This document shows, piece by piece, positions 36,801 through 45,514 of a stretch of 64,000 bases of DNA. Each line of letters begins with the position of its first letter. Positions within the stretch are counted from its first letter, which is position 1. The DNA is from Datnioides undecimradiatus (lineage: Eukaryota; Chordata; Actinopteri; Lobotiformes; Datnioididae), in the NCBI GenBank assembly GCA_008933995.1, contig WARS01000011.1, forward strand, positions 18,497,516 to 18,561,515. Reading direction: 5' to 3'. The notes under the pieces were generated by a model, which did no database searches, had not been told where the DNA came from, and saw nothing but the letters and a program-made list of their open reading frames with translations. The position numbers were made by a program, and so were the translations under genes.

Positions 36801-39800
36801 TCCTTCCCTTAGTGTTGATAGTTTGTGTACCTTTATTTCACTGCACAAAGACCATCTTGGCTGCATCAAGGTCAAATACAAGAAACAGAAAAACAGACAC
36901 AGCAACAAGTTTGTCACGGATTACCTCTGAAGCTCAGTGTTTCAGGTGGACAGGGGACTGTTGCACCTCGCAAGACAGTGAGACACTGAGCACTGAGTAC
37001 TTTTTAATTATGTCTTATAGTCTTGTGTTGCAACTAAAAGTCGAAACCTCAAATATGAAACCTCAAATGATCATTTTTCAGTGAGTTTCCATATGAGGTG
37101 CTATATGACTGATATTGCAAGAACACACACATTGGCTTTGTACAGTCAAGGAGAATAACAACACATTTCTGGAGAACAGAGCTACAGAACATACCTTATT
37201 CTGGATGGAATTCAAACCACCTCCACTTCGTATGTTAAACGTCCACTTTATCTTGTTAAACTGCTTGCTATTTTCCCAAATATCATCCTCACATCCTTGC
37301 ACATCTGTCCACACAGAAGACTAAAAGATGGTAAATAGCAGAAAGTGAGAAACATCACCTGCAGGAGCAAAATCAGCACTGCACAGATAAAAACACCCAT
37401 AAAGATGCCACGCTGTATTGTCTTGGCAAACTCGCATGATGTTCACGTCAAAGTGTGAGATATTGCGTATATTTATTTGCATTTTCATGGAGTGTTTCAC
37501 TAGAACGGTATGTAAAAAGTATACAGCTCAGAGCCACGGCGTGTCAGTTTGATGTACTCTTGTCTTTGGGCAGATAAAAGCCTATGCTACCGCTGAATGT
37601 TTTATGGGCTCTGCAGGCTTGACCCAAGCATTCTTTTACTGAGGCTGCTTTCTCTGATGTCTCATGTCTACATCCATCTCAAAATCACTGCAGATGAGAC
37701 TGATTCTTTATTAAAACCTGTGCGTGTTTTACTCCCGCGCAGCCGCCTGGTAACAAACGTATCACGTGCACACTGGATAATGACTCCCCGTGCTCATTAT
37801 TGGCCAGGTTGGCAGCAGACTGGTCCTCCAGACGACTGGCATCCTGATGATCGTCCTGGGAATATTTGGGAAATTCGGAGCGGTTTTTATCACCATCCCC
37901 GACCCGGTCATTGGAGGCATGTTCCTCGTTATGTTTGGAATGATTGCAGCAGTGGGGATATCCAACCTCCAGGTAAACACATGTCAATATAGTAACTATC
38001 AAGACCCTGTGACCCAAACATTCACCCTGCTACGTCTAGTTGGCTCTATTTTGTCCACAAAAACAAAATAATGAAGGTAATATAGAATTTGACATGAAAA
38101 AGGTGAGTATCGTACTGTCTCTTTAAGGAATTTACACCAAATACAGTTGTATATCACATATTAAATCCCAACGCTATGGCAGTTAGTGGCCCACGAGAGG
38201 TTGAGTCCATGATGCATGAATACCGCCTAAAGGTGGTGACACAGTTTAAGCTGTCGGTAAAGACAGATGGGACACAGTCCAAGAAACAGGCAACCAAACT
38301 GAGCTAAGGTCAGCTGTAATGCCGTTTCCTGGCACAAGTCGTTTCTGTGTGATTAAAGCAAGAGTGCCGGGGCAAGACTTTAGCACCGTTGCCCATTAAA
38401 AGTACCCACAAAGTGTTGAGCCTTTTATTTATTTGTTTAGTTTGAAATGTCTCAAACTGCTCTTTTAATGAGCAAGTGTTTGGGCGAGGGGCTCGGGGTC
38501 TCCAGGTCCCAAGTAGCTCGCAGTTTGAGGATGGACTTGCCTAAAAGTTGAATTGAAAATGCAGAAATTGACTGAATGATTAGCACAGGGAGCCGCCCAG
38601 ACAGAGTGATTTTCCCATAAAGTTTTTTTCCATCAGTCTTTGTGAAAAAGATGAAAGAAGATACTCGGGTTTTGTCTCCGTAGTCCAACGATTATTTGGT
38701 GTGCATTGAATAACTGCAGCTCCCTTGAGGCTTAGTCATAGGTGTCGAACCCCCACTGGGAGATACAGTGTAGTATATATCCAAAAACAATTGGCTGCGA
38801 TGATGAGGCGCTCACATTTAGCTTAGAATATGGACAGAAAACCCGGGTGTCGTGTTATAGCTTTTCAAAAAAGACCAAGGAACGAAATCCTCAATGGAGA
38901 AATACGTAAGAGCCGAGGGCGACCTCAGAGGTGGGGCAGGTCTTTGGTAGGTCTTGTCAACGCTCCTCGGATGTACGGCGTAACAGTCGTTTTATGAGAT
39001 GAAAAATGTTGCTTCTTCACAACTTAAGTAATCGGTCAGAGGACTGGCTTGCCCCCAGTCTGACCCGTGTTGACCCGTCATGATCAAATGAATGTGAATC
39101 ATGGACCAGAATAGAAATCAGGTCTTTTTCTGTGGCGTAATCACATTTTAGAGAAGATCCAAAGCATTAAGCTGAAGCACAACAGCAAAACATTGTCTCC
39201 TCTCTCTCGCCCCGTCTCTCTTTCCCTCCAGTATGTGGACCTCAACTCGTCCCGTAACCTCCTCATCCTCGGCTTCTCCACCTTCAGCGGCCTTGTTCTG
39301 CCTACCTGGTTCCACTCCAACCCCGGCATCATTGACACAGGTGCTCTTCACTCATGTACACACACACACAGAGTACGTGTGTCCTCACTGACTCCTGTCC
39401 CTTAAACTGGCAGCAGCCCGTACGATTATTGAATCTGCACACATTATAACTGTCCCCAGCAACATACTCAAGTGTTTTTAATATCGACCATAAGGCGAGG
39501 CATTCGGGGACAGGTGGAATATGATTAGTCACATGCTTGGCAATCCCCCTGGGGCAAGTTAACTGTTAACTGTACACTGACCTGCAGGTTCAAGTGAATT
39601 CAGTCTTGCATAAGAGTACAAAAGCACTGGCATCAAAACATCAACAGTGCAGAATGGCCCGTATAATAATTGTTGCACTCACGTGTTTATTTTTTTTTTA
39701 CTGTTGTCATTAAGTGATTGTGACAATGTGATTTGTTCCTGATAAAGTGTATAAGAAAATGGGAAAATAAGAAAAGAGGAATGTGTCTGAAAACAAAATT

Positions 39801-42800
39801 ATTCCAACTTTATGGGCAACAGTGTATTAAAGGTGGGGTTATTACTTAGCCTGTATTTATGTTATTAAACTAAATCTGCAAACGTAATAGTGACTAAAGG
39901 TAACAGATACACATACTGGAGTAAAAATAACAAGAAGGTCTGTACAATTGTGTTGTTGCATCGTGACAGAGGAGGACATCTGTCAAAAAATGGTTTTGTT
40001 GCTTACTGTAAATAGTAATTTGCTCAGAAAAAGCAAAAAAAAAAAGGAAAAAAGCTACTGATCTTTGATAAGATGTTGAAAGGAGAGATGCGCTGTAAAT
40101 CCTCAGGAATGCGGGAGAGATGACTTCATCTGATTATCTGATGAATATGATGGAAACCGTGGCTTGTCATGAGACAGAACCTAAAGTGAGACGTGGCTCG
40201 ATGCTCAGCCACCTGGTGAACAAGATAATCAACAAGTTCTCACAGGTTTGTTATTCCTCCACTGTGTAAATGTCAAGTGCAAGATAAAACAAATAAGGGC
40301 AACGGACACCTATACACGCACTGTTTGACGTGCGTTATCTTGTATACAGCGCTGGTTTATCGCTGTGTGTCAAACTCTTCCGAACACCTATGATTTTATT
40401 ACAGCTGCTGCCTCAGCAGTGCATCCCTTCCACCGAATCACGACAGGTTATTCATCCGTACCTGCATCTGGTCGGAGTTGTATATACTTAGGAGCCCTCA
40501 AAAGCAGACGTTGTCTGATTTGATCTGGCAACTCCCAATACCGAAAGATCAGGGGTGGAACGGACTCAACGGGTCCCCACATCCTCAATAAAAACATATT
40601 CACATATACCTTTTCTCAGTTTGGTATTAGTGGTTGTGCAAAAGAGTTTGTAACTGAGTTACTGGCAAAAAAATGCATATTAGATCAGACTGTTGTGTCT
40701 TATTGTTGGAAACGGGAAAGATAGAATCAGGAAACAATGCCGGTAAATCAGAGGCACAGCATGGTCCTCTGAAAGTGAGTGGGAGGCCGTGTGCTCCCAC
40801 TGCTCCACGTACAGATTACCGTTGAAAAGATGGCAGCACTTCTGCCAGCCTAAGCTCCTAAGGCCAAGGTGTTCCTCAAATCCCGCGGGCCCAGATGGCA
40901 AACACTTGGCTACCTTTAGTCTTTAGCCTAGATTTGAACGTGGCGAGGAGAGCCTTTTCAATTGGGTTTGTATCTCATGGCATTTGGGTCAATCCACACG
41001 GGTCCAAGAGTGGGTGTAAGAGGCTGCTCGGCATGTAGGGGGCACTGGTTGGGCTCTTAAACTCTTCTTCTTCTTTGTTATCACCGAGGGTGCCATAGTT
41101 GCGGCACCAGGGTTGTGCAGATTGGGTCTAATCGTCAAAACTGTAAACTGGCAAAACAGTGGGGACTTTGGATGGATCCCTTTTGTTTTGTGATGCAAAC
41201 GATGCTCACTCATTTTTAGACAGCTCCATTTTTTAATGTCTGCATGCATATCACAAATAGCATAAATTCTGCATGTGTCGATTGGTTTTTACAAATAATT
41301 TTCATTTTTGACTGCAAAAAAAAGTTTGATGTTCATGAAAAACTGTTTAATTTAATGTGTTAAACCTACCTGGTGTGTCACATTTGCTGAAAAGAGGAAT
41401 AATAATCATTTGTTAAACCTTTTAAAGAACTTTTGGGAAAGGTTCAAAAGAGAAACTGAGGATACTCGGGTGACAGAGTGCACAGTTCTCACACATCAAC
41501 ACTCGGGTTAAATCTGGGTTAAACTGGGTTTAGTGGTGCCACTGGGTTGACTGTGTGTTCCAGTGTACACAAATGGCAGTGGTTGTGGGTGCAAAGGTGG
41601 AGGATTATGTCTTTGTCACCACTGGTTGGTCGGGTAGGTAAAGACGAAGCTCCACACTGTCCTTCATAACTGACGCGATCACACGATCACTCGTACAAAC
41701 AGCTAGAACCCAATTACGTTAATCCAGCCATGAAACATTAATCCAACAAATGCAATCAGACCACGTGGATCTTGGAGCCGATCAGAGATCAATCAAAGGC
41801 TATCAGCTAATGCTTTTGATGACACATTGATCGGCTGTGGAGCCTGCTTGTGGCCACCTCCTATGAAGTGCCATCAAAAGAGCAATCCTCAAGATTAAAC
41901 AGCTCTTCCCTGCAGACATAAGACCTTGATCCCATGAGTCATGTGATGCAAGTGTCTCCCAGGAGAGTGCTAATCCAGAGTTCAACACTGGGCATGAGGG
42001 CTTGTCTGGTTTTCTCAGGTCTAGGCTGCTTACCTCCCAATCCTCTTGGCAAGGCGCCATATCACTGGCTGTAATCTGCCTGGCTCAGATAAAGCAGCCT
42101 TTCCTCCAAGTTCTTCCCCAGCCTCAACACTCAGCCGGTAGCGCCACACAAGAGGAGGCCTGTCAGCGCTCTTTGTAAACAAACTGCCGCTCACCCAGAC
42201 GTCTTTAGATGTACAGGCTGTGGGACTTAAAATCAACTCAGCTGGTGTCTTGAACTTTTGACTGCTGCCTCTCAGGACAGGAAATGTGTGTGTGAGCGCG
42301 CCTGCCTGCGCCTCTGCGTTTGGACGGGTTCTCTCTGAGCACACTTTTGTGCTCAGAGTCAAACTACGTCAGCGCTGTTTGCAATTCTTGATTCAATTCA
42401 ATGCAACTTCATTAGGCAGTTCATTGCCTGAGGGGCATGATGGAAGCAGAGAATCGGGTATTCAATGGCGCTCTGTATTCTGTTCGCCCATGTGCTGGTG
42501 GTAGCACATGCCACATGAAAGGCCAACTCTGACTCTGGAATGGTCTAGCGATTGCAGAGGCTGCCACCACTCAACAAGTCCAAATATCTGGACGTCTGTG
42601 GACCTGCAGACTTCACAGGACTCCCCTGGGAAGTCCTGCTGGCATTACTCTGTTATCACAACTCCTTTGTTCTTCCAGGCTGCTCATGTGAAACTTTTCT
42701 AATCTTATCTGTTTCTCATCCTTGCCTCAGGTCAAAAGGGTTGTAAATACATTACACTAAGCTCAACAAACGTGGATCAACAAAGAGAAAGAGGATATTT

Positions 42801-43981
42801 CAGCATATACAAGGCTATAAGATAAAAGGTCAAGTCACCAGTGATTCAGTCTTGGTCGGGTTTTAGACACTTAGTTTCCTGTCACCACCCCAATACATCA
42901 GAGGTGGACTTTAAAACTTTAAAATCCATGAGTTTACCGGTGAGCAGATGCCAAAACACGGATCAGTGGTTTCTAATGTGAGGGAGGATTTTACTGATCT
43001 GGAACATCGTTGTTCTATCTTCCGGTGCAGTAAAATTAAAATTGTCACCGGGCGTATTGTGGGGATTTGACAGAGACCGATATCTCAAAAGCTCAGGACA
43101 TAAAACCAAAACTACCTTCCTGGCATGATGTGAGAAATTATGTCTCTGGGGAAACTGATCCCGTAACGCCTTAAACATCTTCGGCTCTGCGGTATATTTG
43201 CACCTAATGTTTGCGACACAGCGGTGATAATGTCGTTTGTGGACATGTGTGGGGAATCGGACTTCCAGGTATATGGCGCAGGGGGTTCAACAACCTCACA
43301 CACGGGTAGTCTGGCCTAGAAAGCCTCTGTGGCCTGGTATGACATCCATTCAACAGATGGATTGGGGACAGATGTGGAGGATGTGTGTGGATGGGCCTAT
43401 CCCGCAGGATTTACTCAGCCCTCAGTCGCTGTTGGTTTGAGGGTGCTTGTAAATTTTATTAGGCTGAACTTACAGCTAACCTTTGACCCCCATTTGGAGG
43501 TAGCAAGAGATACAGCCCTACCCCCATCAACACACACAAGATTTATAGCTACTTCACAAGCTAATGAAGGGTAGCCTGTAAAATTCATTTATTTATTATG
43601 TGCACTACTTGCAGGAGTAAAAGAGCTGGACCAGGTGATCGTGGTGCTCTTCACCACTCACATGTTCATCGGAGGATTCTTTGGGTTTATCCTGGACAAC
43701 ACCATTCCAGGTATGACCAAATACTTGCCCCAGTCATGTCAAACAAGCCAGAGCAGCAACAATTATCCAACAACGTCCGCTCTTTCCTTGTTTCAGGCAC
43801 CGACAAAGAGCGGGGGATCACCAACTGGCAGGACAAGGTGCAAGAGGAGTGCAAAAACATGTGCGACCAGTCGTGCTACGATATCCCTTTCTGCAACGGT
43901 GTTTTCAAACGGTTTAGATGTTTCCAGTACCTGCCCTTCCTCCCTTCTTACAAGACCACCCAACAGGGGACATCCATGTAA
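11367..43981 (+). CDS. slc23a4: SLC23 family nucleobase/ascorbate transporter, SLC23A4 (SNBT1)-like; 12 exons, 610 aa
   Basis: A sodium-coupled plasma-membrane carrier. Twelve exons join with consistent phases into 1830 coding bases plus TAA. The N-terminus is cytosolic (1-65), followed by [20 protein letters not shown] at membrane helix 1 (exons 2-3), [11 protein letters not shown] (exon 4), the helix-8 motif [11 protein letters not shown] (367-377), and the NAT signature [10 protein letters not shown] (417-426). The last cytosolic tail is Cys-rich. The fold expected from the family (UraA/UapA) has 14 helices. SVCT ascorbate carriers have Pro at the first signature position; nucleobase carriers have Gln or Glu, so Q417 and the QGGTFSF segment favour the SNBT1/SLC23A4 branch, which moves uracil and purines in rat and is a pseudogene in human. 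Substrate is inferred. The gene appears intact. Confidence 0.88.
11439..18348 (+). other. Intron 1 of the SLC23 gene (6.9 kb)
   Basis: No exon or gene inside is supported. Contents: poly(A) run near 12117-12128, a GC-rich patch at 14020-14300 with short open frames on the minus strand but no family feature, and two related 95-bp direct repeats (15365 and 15673). The remainder is unremarkable. Confidence 0.5.
15365..15766 (+). repeat. Diverged ~95-bp direct repeat pair
   Basis: Segments 15365-15458 and 15673-15766 align throughout (roughly three quarters identical), sharing blocks such as ctgacctctttgcat and gtggactgt. They are 308 bp apart in intron 1. It is an old local duplication or two copies of one short element. 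Confidence 0.6.
18349..18501 (+). CDS. slc23a4: SLC23 exon 2 (residues 25-75)
   Basis: A strong pyrimidine tract and tctccgag acceptor precede 18349, and the donor is cag|gtaaat. The exon encodes an acidic cytosolic segment ([10 protein letters not shown]...) ending in [15 protein letters not shown], the hallmark entry to membrane helix 1 in SLC23 proteins. An alternative in-frame acceptor 6 bp downstream (caag|GAC) would remove G-K. Confidence 0.88.
20031..20122 (+). other. Candidate 92-bp cassette (poison) exon or orphan exon in intron 2
   Basis: It is bounded by a good acceptor (cttgttttctccag) and a good donor (ga|gtaagt). Two of the three frames are open across it. Since its length is not a multiple of 3, splicing it between exons 2 and 3 would shift the frame and reach TGA at 25117-25119, 14 codons into exon 3. 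In another frame it reads [20 protein letters not shown], which looks protein-like but which I cannot assign. No partner exons for a separate gene were found. Confidence 0.35.
21370..21441 (-). mobile_element. Fragment of an hAT-type element end
   Basis: On the minus strand the sequence begins CAGGGGTGGGCAATTATTTT, a terminal sequence I associate with dispersed hAT (Charlie-like) elements in vertebrates. The opposite end is not visible, so this is a short remnant with uncertain left limit. Confidence 0.4.
23640..23940 (+). mobile_element. Possible degenerate LTR fragment
   Basis: CT-rich sequence with phrases typical of teleost LTRs (cttcattacctgctctcccc; agctttccag), ending just before the solo LTR target site. 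No defined ends or target duplication can be seen. The call is based on resemblance only. Confidence 0.25.
23944..24342 (-). mobile_element. Solo LTR with 5-bp target duplication
   Basis: The LTR proper is 23949-24337 (389 bp), starting TGTCAGAG and ending CCCCGACA on the plus strand, i.e. TGTC...GACA inverted ends. It is flanked by GTTTG on both sides (23944-23948 and 24338-24342). Orientation is minus: read that way, the pyrimidine-rich U3-like part comes first and the AAAGATCTTTT...TGGGTCC part, shared with the LTR at 5843-6289, comes last. No internal retrotransposon sequence is present, so it arose by LTR-LTR recombination. Confidence 0.8.
25077..25234 (+). CDS. slc23a4: SLC23 exon 3 (residues 76-128)
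   Basis: The acceptor is ccccgcag and the donor accag|gtaacc. It encodes [20 protein letters not shown] then [20 protein letters not shown] and [13 protein letters not shown], covering helices 1-2. Mammalian SVCTs read HYLTCFSGTIAVPFLLA at the same place, so this protein is clearly SLC23 but outside the SVCT1/2 pair. It ends with two bases of a split Arg codon. Confidence 0.92.
25875..25921 (+). repeat. (CA)n microsatellite
   Basis: About 23 uninterrupted CA units, a likely polymorphic marker in intron 3. Confidence 0.95.
26365..26378 (+). promoter_or_regulatory. Candidate CTCF core motif
   Basis: CCACCAGGGGGCTG fits the CTCF core except at the thirteenth position. It lies about 200 bp before exon 4 of the transporter. 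Confidence 0.3.
26581..26764 (+). CDS. slc23a4: SLC23 exon 4 (residues 129-189)
   Basis: The acceptor is tgtcttgcag. It encodes [20 protein letters not shown] and then the extracellular loop [11 protein letters not shown]...QNGTSPL...VWMSRMRE, with one N-glycosylation sequon (NGT). QGGTFSF replaces the QASAFAF of ascorbate carriers. The exon must end at GAG 26764 to keep phase with exon 5 (REIQGAI), but the donor there is the weak gag|gttcgt. A better-looking gtgagg four bases upstream would break the frame. Confidence 0.85.
27421..27520 (+). repeat. 20-bp tandem repeat, five copies
   Basis: Unit tagagctgatttcatgttaa repeated exactly five times with only the last unit altered at its end (ttca). 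The near-perfect identity points to recent expansion. Confidence 0.97.
27608..27629 (+). repeat. (TA)n microsatellite
   Basis: About eleven TA units in intron 4. Confidence 0.9.
27859..27895 (+). repeat. (CA)n microsatellite
   Basis: About 18 CA units in intron 4. Confidence 0.95.
27945..28270 (-). mobile_element. Possible LTR fragment
   Basis: On the minus strand the sequence has the pyrimidine-rich character and phrases (acctgtttgagttcctgcc; ctgattactttcacctg) seen in teleost LTRs. No ends, target duplication or internal region are recognisable. Resemblance only. Confidence 0.25.
28398..28579 (+). CDS. slc23a4: SLC23 exon 5 (residues 190-250)
   Basis: The acceptor is gcgtgcag and the donor ccct|gtgagt. 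It encodes [40 protein letters not shown] and [20 protein letters not shown]. The Y-I-G-P-L-x-[IV]-[AT]-P-T and G-L-S-[LV]-F blocks are conserved across SLC23. Ends with two bases of a split Leu codon. Confidence 0.93.
28580..30534 (+). other. Intron 5
   Basis: (TG)n at 28651-28671. Open frames at 28859-29251 (minus) and 28993-29388 (plus) overlap each other and show no family feature. No gene supported. Confidence 0.5.
30535..30652 (+). CDS. slc23a4: SLC23 exon 6 (residues 251-289)
   Basis: The acceptor is ttttcccacag and the donor tcc|gtgagt. It encodes [20 protein letters not shown] then [26 protein letters not shown] is an SLC23 hallmark. It ends on a whole codon. Confidence 0.93.
30653..33035 (+). 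other. Intron 6
   Basis: AT-rich intron of 2.4 kb. No repeat with defined ends and no supported gene seen. Confidence 0.5.
33036..33192 (+). CDS. slc23a4: SLC23 exon 7 (residues 290-342)
   Basis: The acceptor is caactctag and the donor ccag|gtaggt. It encodes [20 protein letters not shown], then [15 protein letters not shown]...[10 protein letters not shown]. The DVLP...YGF-x-ARTD and PW...[IV]PYP blocks match SLC23 carriers. It ends with one base of a split Gly codon where SVCT1 has Cys (PYPCQWG). Confidence 0.93.
33193..34884 (+). other. Intron 7
   Basis: A 1.7-kb intron; open frames at 33695-33934 (minus) and 33914-34153 (plus) show no family feature. Nothing else seen. Confidence 0.5.
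34885..35138 (+). CDS. slc23a4: SLC23 exon 8 (residues 343-426): substrate-site helices and NAT signature
   Basis: The acceptor is gcctgcag and the donor aag|gtacgc. Longest coding exon. It encodes [60 protein letters not shown] and [21 protein letters not shown]367 in ESIGDYY is the conserved helix-8 acidic residue that contacts substrate in UraA/UapA-fold carriers. The signature Q417-N418-I-A420...T425-K426 has Gln first (nucleobase type) and Ala where the family consensus has Gly. Confidence 0.95.
35139..37807 (+). other. Intron 8
   Basis: A 2.7-kb intron; the 121-codon plus frame at 36565-36930 has no family feature and normal intronic composition. No defined mobile element seen. Confidence 0.5.
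37808..37972 (+). CDS. slc23a4: SLC23 exon 9 (residues 427-481)
   Basis: The acceptor is attggccag and the donor cag|gtaaac; 165 bp, phase 0 at both ends, so skipping would keep frame. It encodes [40 protein letters not shown] and [15 protein letters not shown]. The I-G/F-G-K-F, P-D-P-[VI]-[IL]-G-G-M-F and G-[IL]-S-N-L-Q blocks are diagnostic of SLC23. Confidence 0.95.
37973..39231 (+). other. Intron 9
   Basis: A 1.3-kb intron with a clean pyrimidine tract before exon 10. No gene or repeat seen. Confidence 0.5.
39232..39340 (+). CDS. slc23a4: SLC23 exon 10 (residues 482-518)
   Basis: The acceptor is tttccctccag and the donor acag|gtgctc. It encodes [20 protein letters not shown] and [22 protein letters not shown] and S-N-P-G-x-I-x-T are strictly SLC23. 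Confidence 0.94.
39699..39826. mobile_element. Short MITE with Tc1/mariner-type ends
   Basis: Starts TACTGTTGTCATTAAG and ends CTTTATGGGCAACAGTGTA, imperfect inverted ends bounded by TA. The internal block ATTGTGACAATGTGATTTGT is shared with the truncated copy at 8947-9040. Deletion near the left end makes it only 128 bp. Confidence 0.6.
42963..43549. repeat. Dispersed ~570-bp element, copy 1 (intron 10)
   Basis: Nearly identical over its length to 44925-45496 (a few scattered substitutions, plus local changes around 43401-43465 including about 21 extra bases). Minus-strand frames in both copies read alike (for example [20 protein letters not shown] against [20 protein letters not shown]), but I do not recognise the protein. 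It ends about 65 bp before the exon 11 acceptor. Confidence 0.8.
43615..43710 (+). CDS. slc23a4: SLC23 exon 11 (residues 519-550)
   Basis: The acceptor is ctacttgcag and the donor ccag|gtatga. It encodes [20 protein letters not shown] and [12 protein letters not shown]. The [IV]-x-E-[LV]-D-Q-[IV] and F-I-L-D-N-T-[IV]-P blocks match SLC23. Only 86 bp separate it from exon 12. Confidence 0.94.
43797..43981 (+). CDS. slc23a4: SLC23 exon 12 (residues 551-610, stop TAA)
   Basis: The acceptor is ccttgtttcag. It encodes the cytosolic C-terminus [20 protein letters not shown] and on to [19 protein letters not shown], ending ...GTSM at TAA 43979-43981. G-[ST]-x-x-E-R-G-[LI] at the start and the Y-[LI]-P tail motif match the family. 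Five Cys fall within about 30 residues, unusual for this tail. Confidence 0.93.
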
Positions 43982-44463
43982 TGAAGTCCTGACTTGCAGG
44001 GTAGCAGTGATGCTTGCCTGTCAGCCCCATAAAGACAAACAGTAGTGGGTAAGCATTAAAAACAAGAAAACCAAGAATATAAATAAAAATTGGCTTCTGT
44101 GTTCACTTAAACTCTTTTTTGGATCAAAAGTGAACTGGACACTGTGCTGTTTAATCGTTCCCATGTGTTTTTTTTGTCGAAATAAAACCTTGCCGTGAAG
44201 TAGTTGTGTTAACCGCCGGACCGCTGTGACGCCTTCCAGCTCTGGATCGCTCCCACCATCCACACGCTGGTTGGCCGACCCGATAAAACAAAACCTGAAC
44301 GGTTGAACAAATATAACTGGTTACTGTTTGCCTCTATAGGGTGGTGTACCATGACGTCTTTATGCAGCCTGGTGTCGACCACCTGTGGCTTTAACAGTAC
44401 AGTTTGCATCTGAAGGGTACTGATGTGGGATCAGCCTGGCCCTCTTTACTATGAGGGAATAAA
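43982..44463 (+). other. slc23a4: SLC23 3' UTR with two AATAAA signals
   Basis: Candidate poly(A) signals are AATAAA at 44181-44186 (200 bp after the stop) and again at 44458-44463. Alternative 3' ends are possible. Several further A-rich hexamers follow downstream. Confidence 0.5.
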
Positions 44464-44912
44464 AAATATATAATAATGCAAAGCGATTGAGATTCTGTTG
44501 AAATAAATAATAAATAATCTAAACCTTATATCATACTTGGCGCTCCAGATTGGATAAATTGTCCTTTATATACAGTAAAACACTTTTTTATTGAACGAAG
44601 CCGAGCTGCTATGTCTCCGTACAGTTGGAATTCAACAAAATAAACCCCTTCCACATCAAGTCTAGGTTAATAAAACATTTGTGGCGCCTGAACAAGCAAA
44701 GAGCAGCATGAAACACTCAAACAGCTCGATCCATTACATTACATTTAACTAGATGACAGTACGTACCTTCAACCAGGTCACAACCCTAAAACGTCTTCAC
44801 TAAATATGCTCAACTGCTTAAGTGCTATATATTTAGAGAGATGGAGAGGCAGGAGGTGTGTTTTTTTTGTGTTTTATGGGTAAAGGTGCAAAGGATTTGT
44901 GGATATCGGCGC

Positions 44913-45514
44913 AGGGGGGCTTGTTCAGTGGTTTCTAATGTGAGGGAGGATTTTACTGATCTGGAACATCGTTGTTCTATCTTCCGGTGCAGTAAAATTA
45001 AAATTGTCACCGGGCGTATTGTGGGGATTTGACAGAGACGGATATCTGAAAAGCTCAGGACATAAAACCAAAACTACCTTCCTGGCATGATGTGAGAAAT
45101 TATGTCTCTGGGGAAACTGATCCCGTAACACCTTAAACATCTTCGGCTCTGCGGTATATTTGCACCTAATGTTTGCGACACAGCGGTGAAAATGTCGTTT
45201 GTGGACATGTGTGGGGAATTGGACTTCCAGGTATATGGCGCAGGGGGTTCAACAACCTCACACACGGGTAGTCTGGCCTAGAAAGCCTCTGTGGCCTGGT
45301 ATGACATCCATTCAACAGATGGATCGGGGACAGATGTGGAGGATGTGTGTGGATGGGCTGTTATCCTATCCCGCAGGATTTACTCTGTTTACTGTTGGTT
45401 TTGGTTTGAGGCTGAACTTACAGCTAACCTTTGACCGCCATTTGGAGGTCGCAAGAGATACAGCCCTACCCCCATCAACACACACAAGATTATCAGCGGG
45501 GGGGGGGCTTGTTC
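44913..45514. mobile_element. Dispersed ~570-bp element, copy 2, with ~12-bp flanking duplication
   Basis: Homology to copy 1 runs 44925-45496. The flanks carry the direct repeat GGGGGGCTTGTTC (44914-44926 and 45502-45514), as expected of a target-site duplication, though the G run allows slippage. No terminal inverted repeats or poly(A) tail are obvious, so the class is unknown; duplication length suits a non-LTR-type insertion. Confidence 0.6.

Larger units (their letters stand above)
39341..43614 (+). other. Intron 10 with MITE and a duplicated element
   Basis: A 4.3-kb intron containing a short MITE (39699-39826) and, just before exon 11, copy 1 of a ~570-bp repeated element (42963-43549). 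Minus-strand open frames at 41803-42362 show no recognisable family. Confidence 0.5.

Noticed and set aside
41803-42362. Adjacent minus-strand ORFs of 85 and 110 codons
   Set aside because: Different frames without plausible splice sites to join them, and no recognisable domain.
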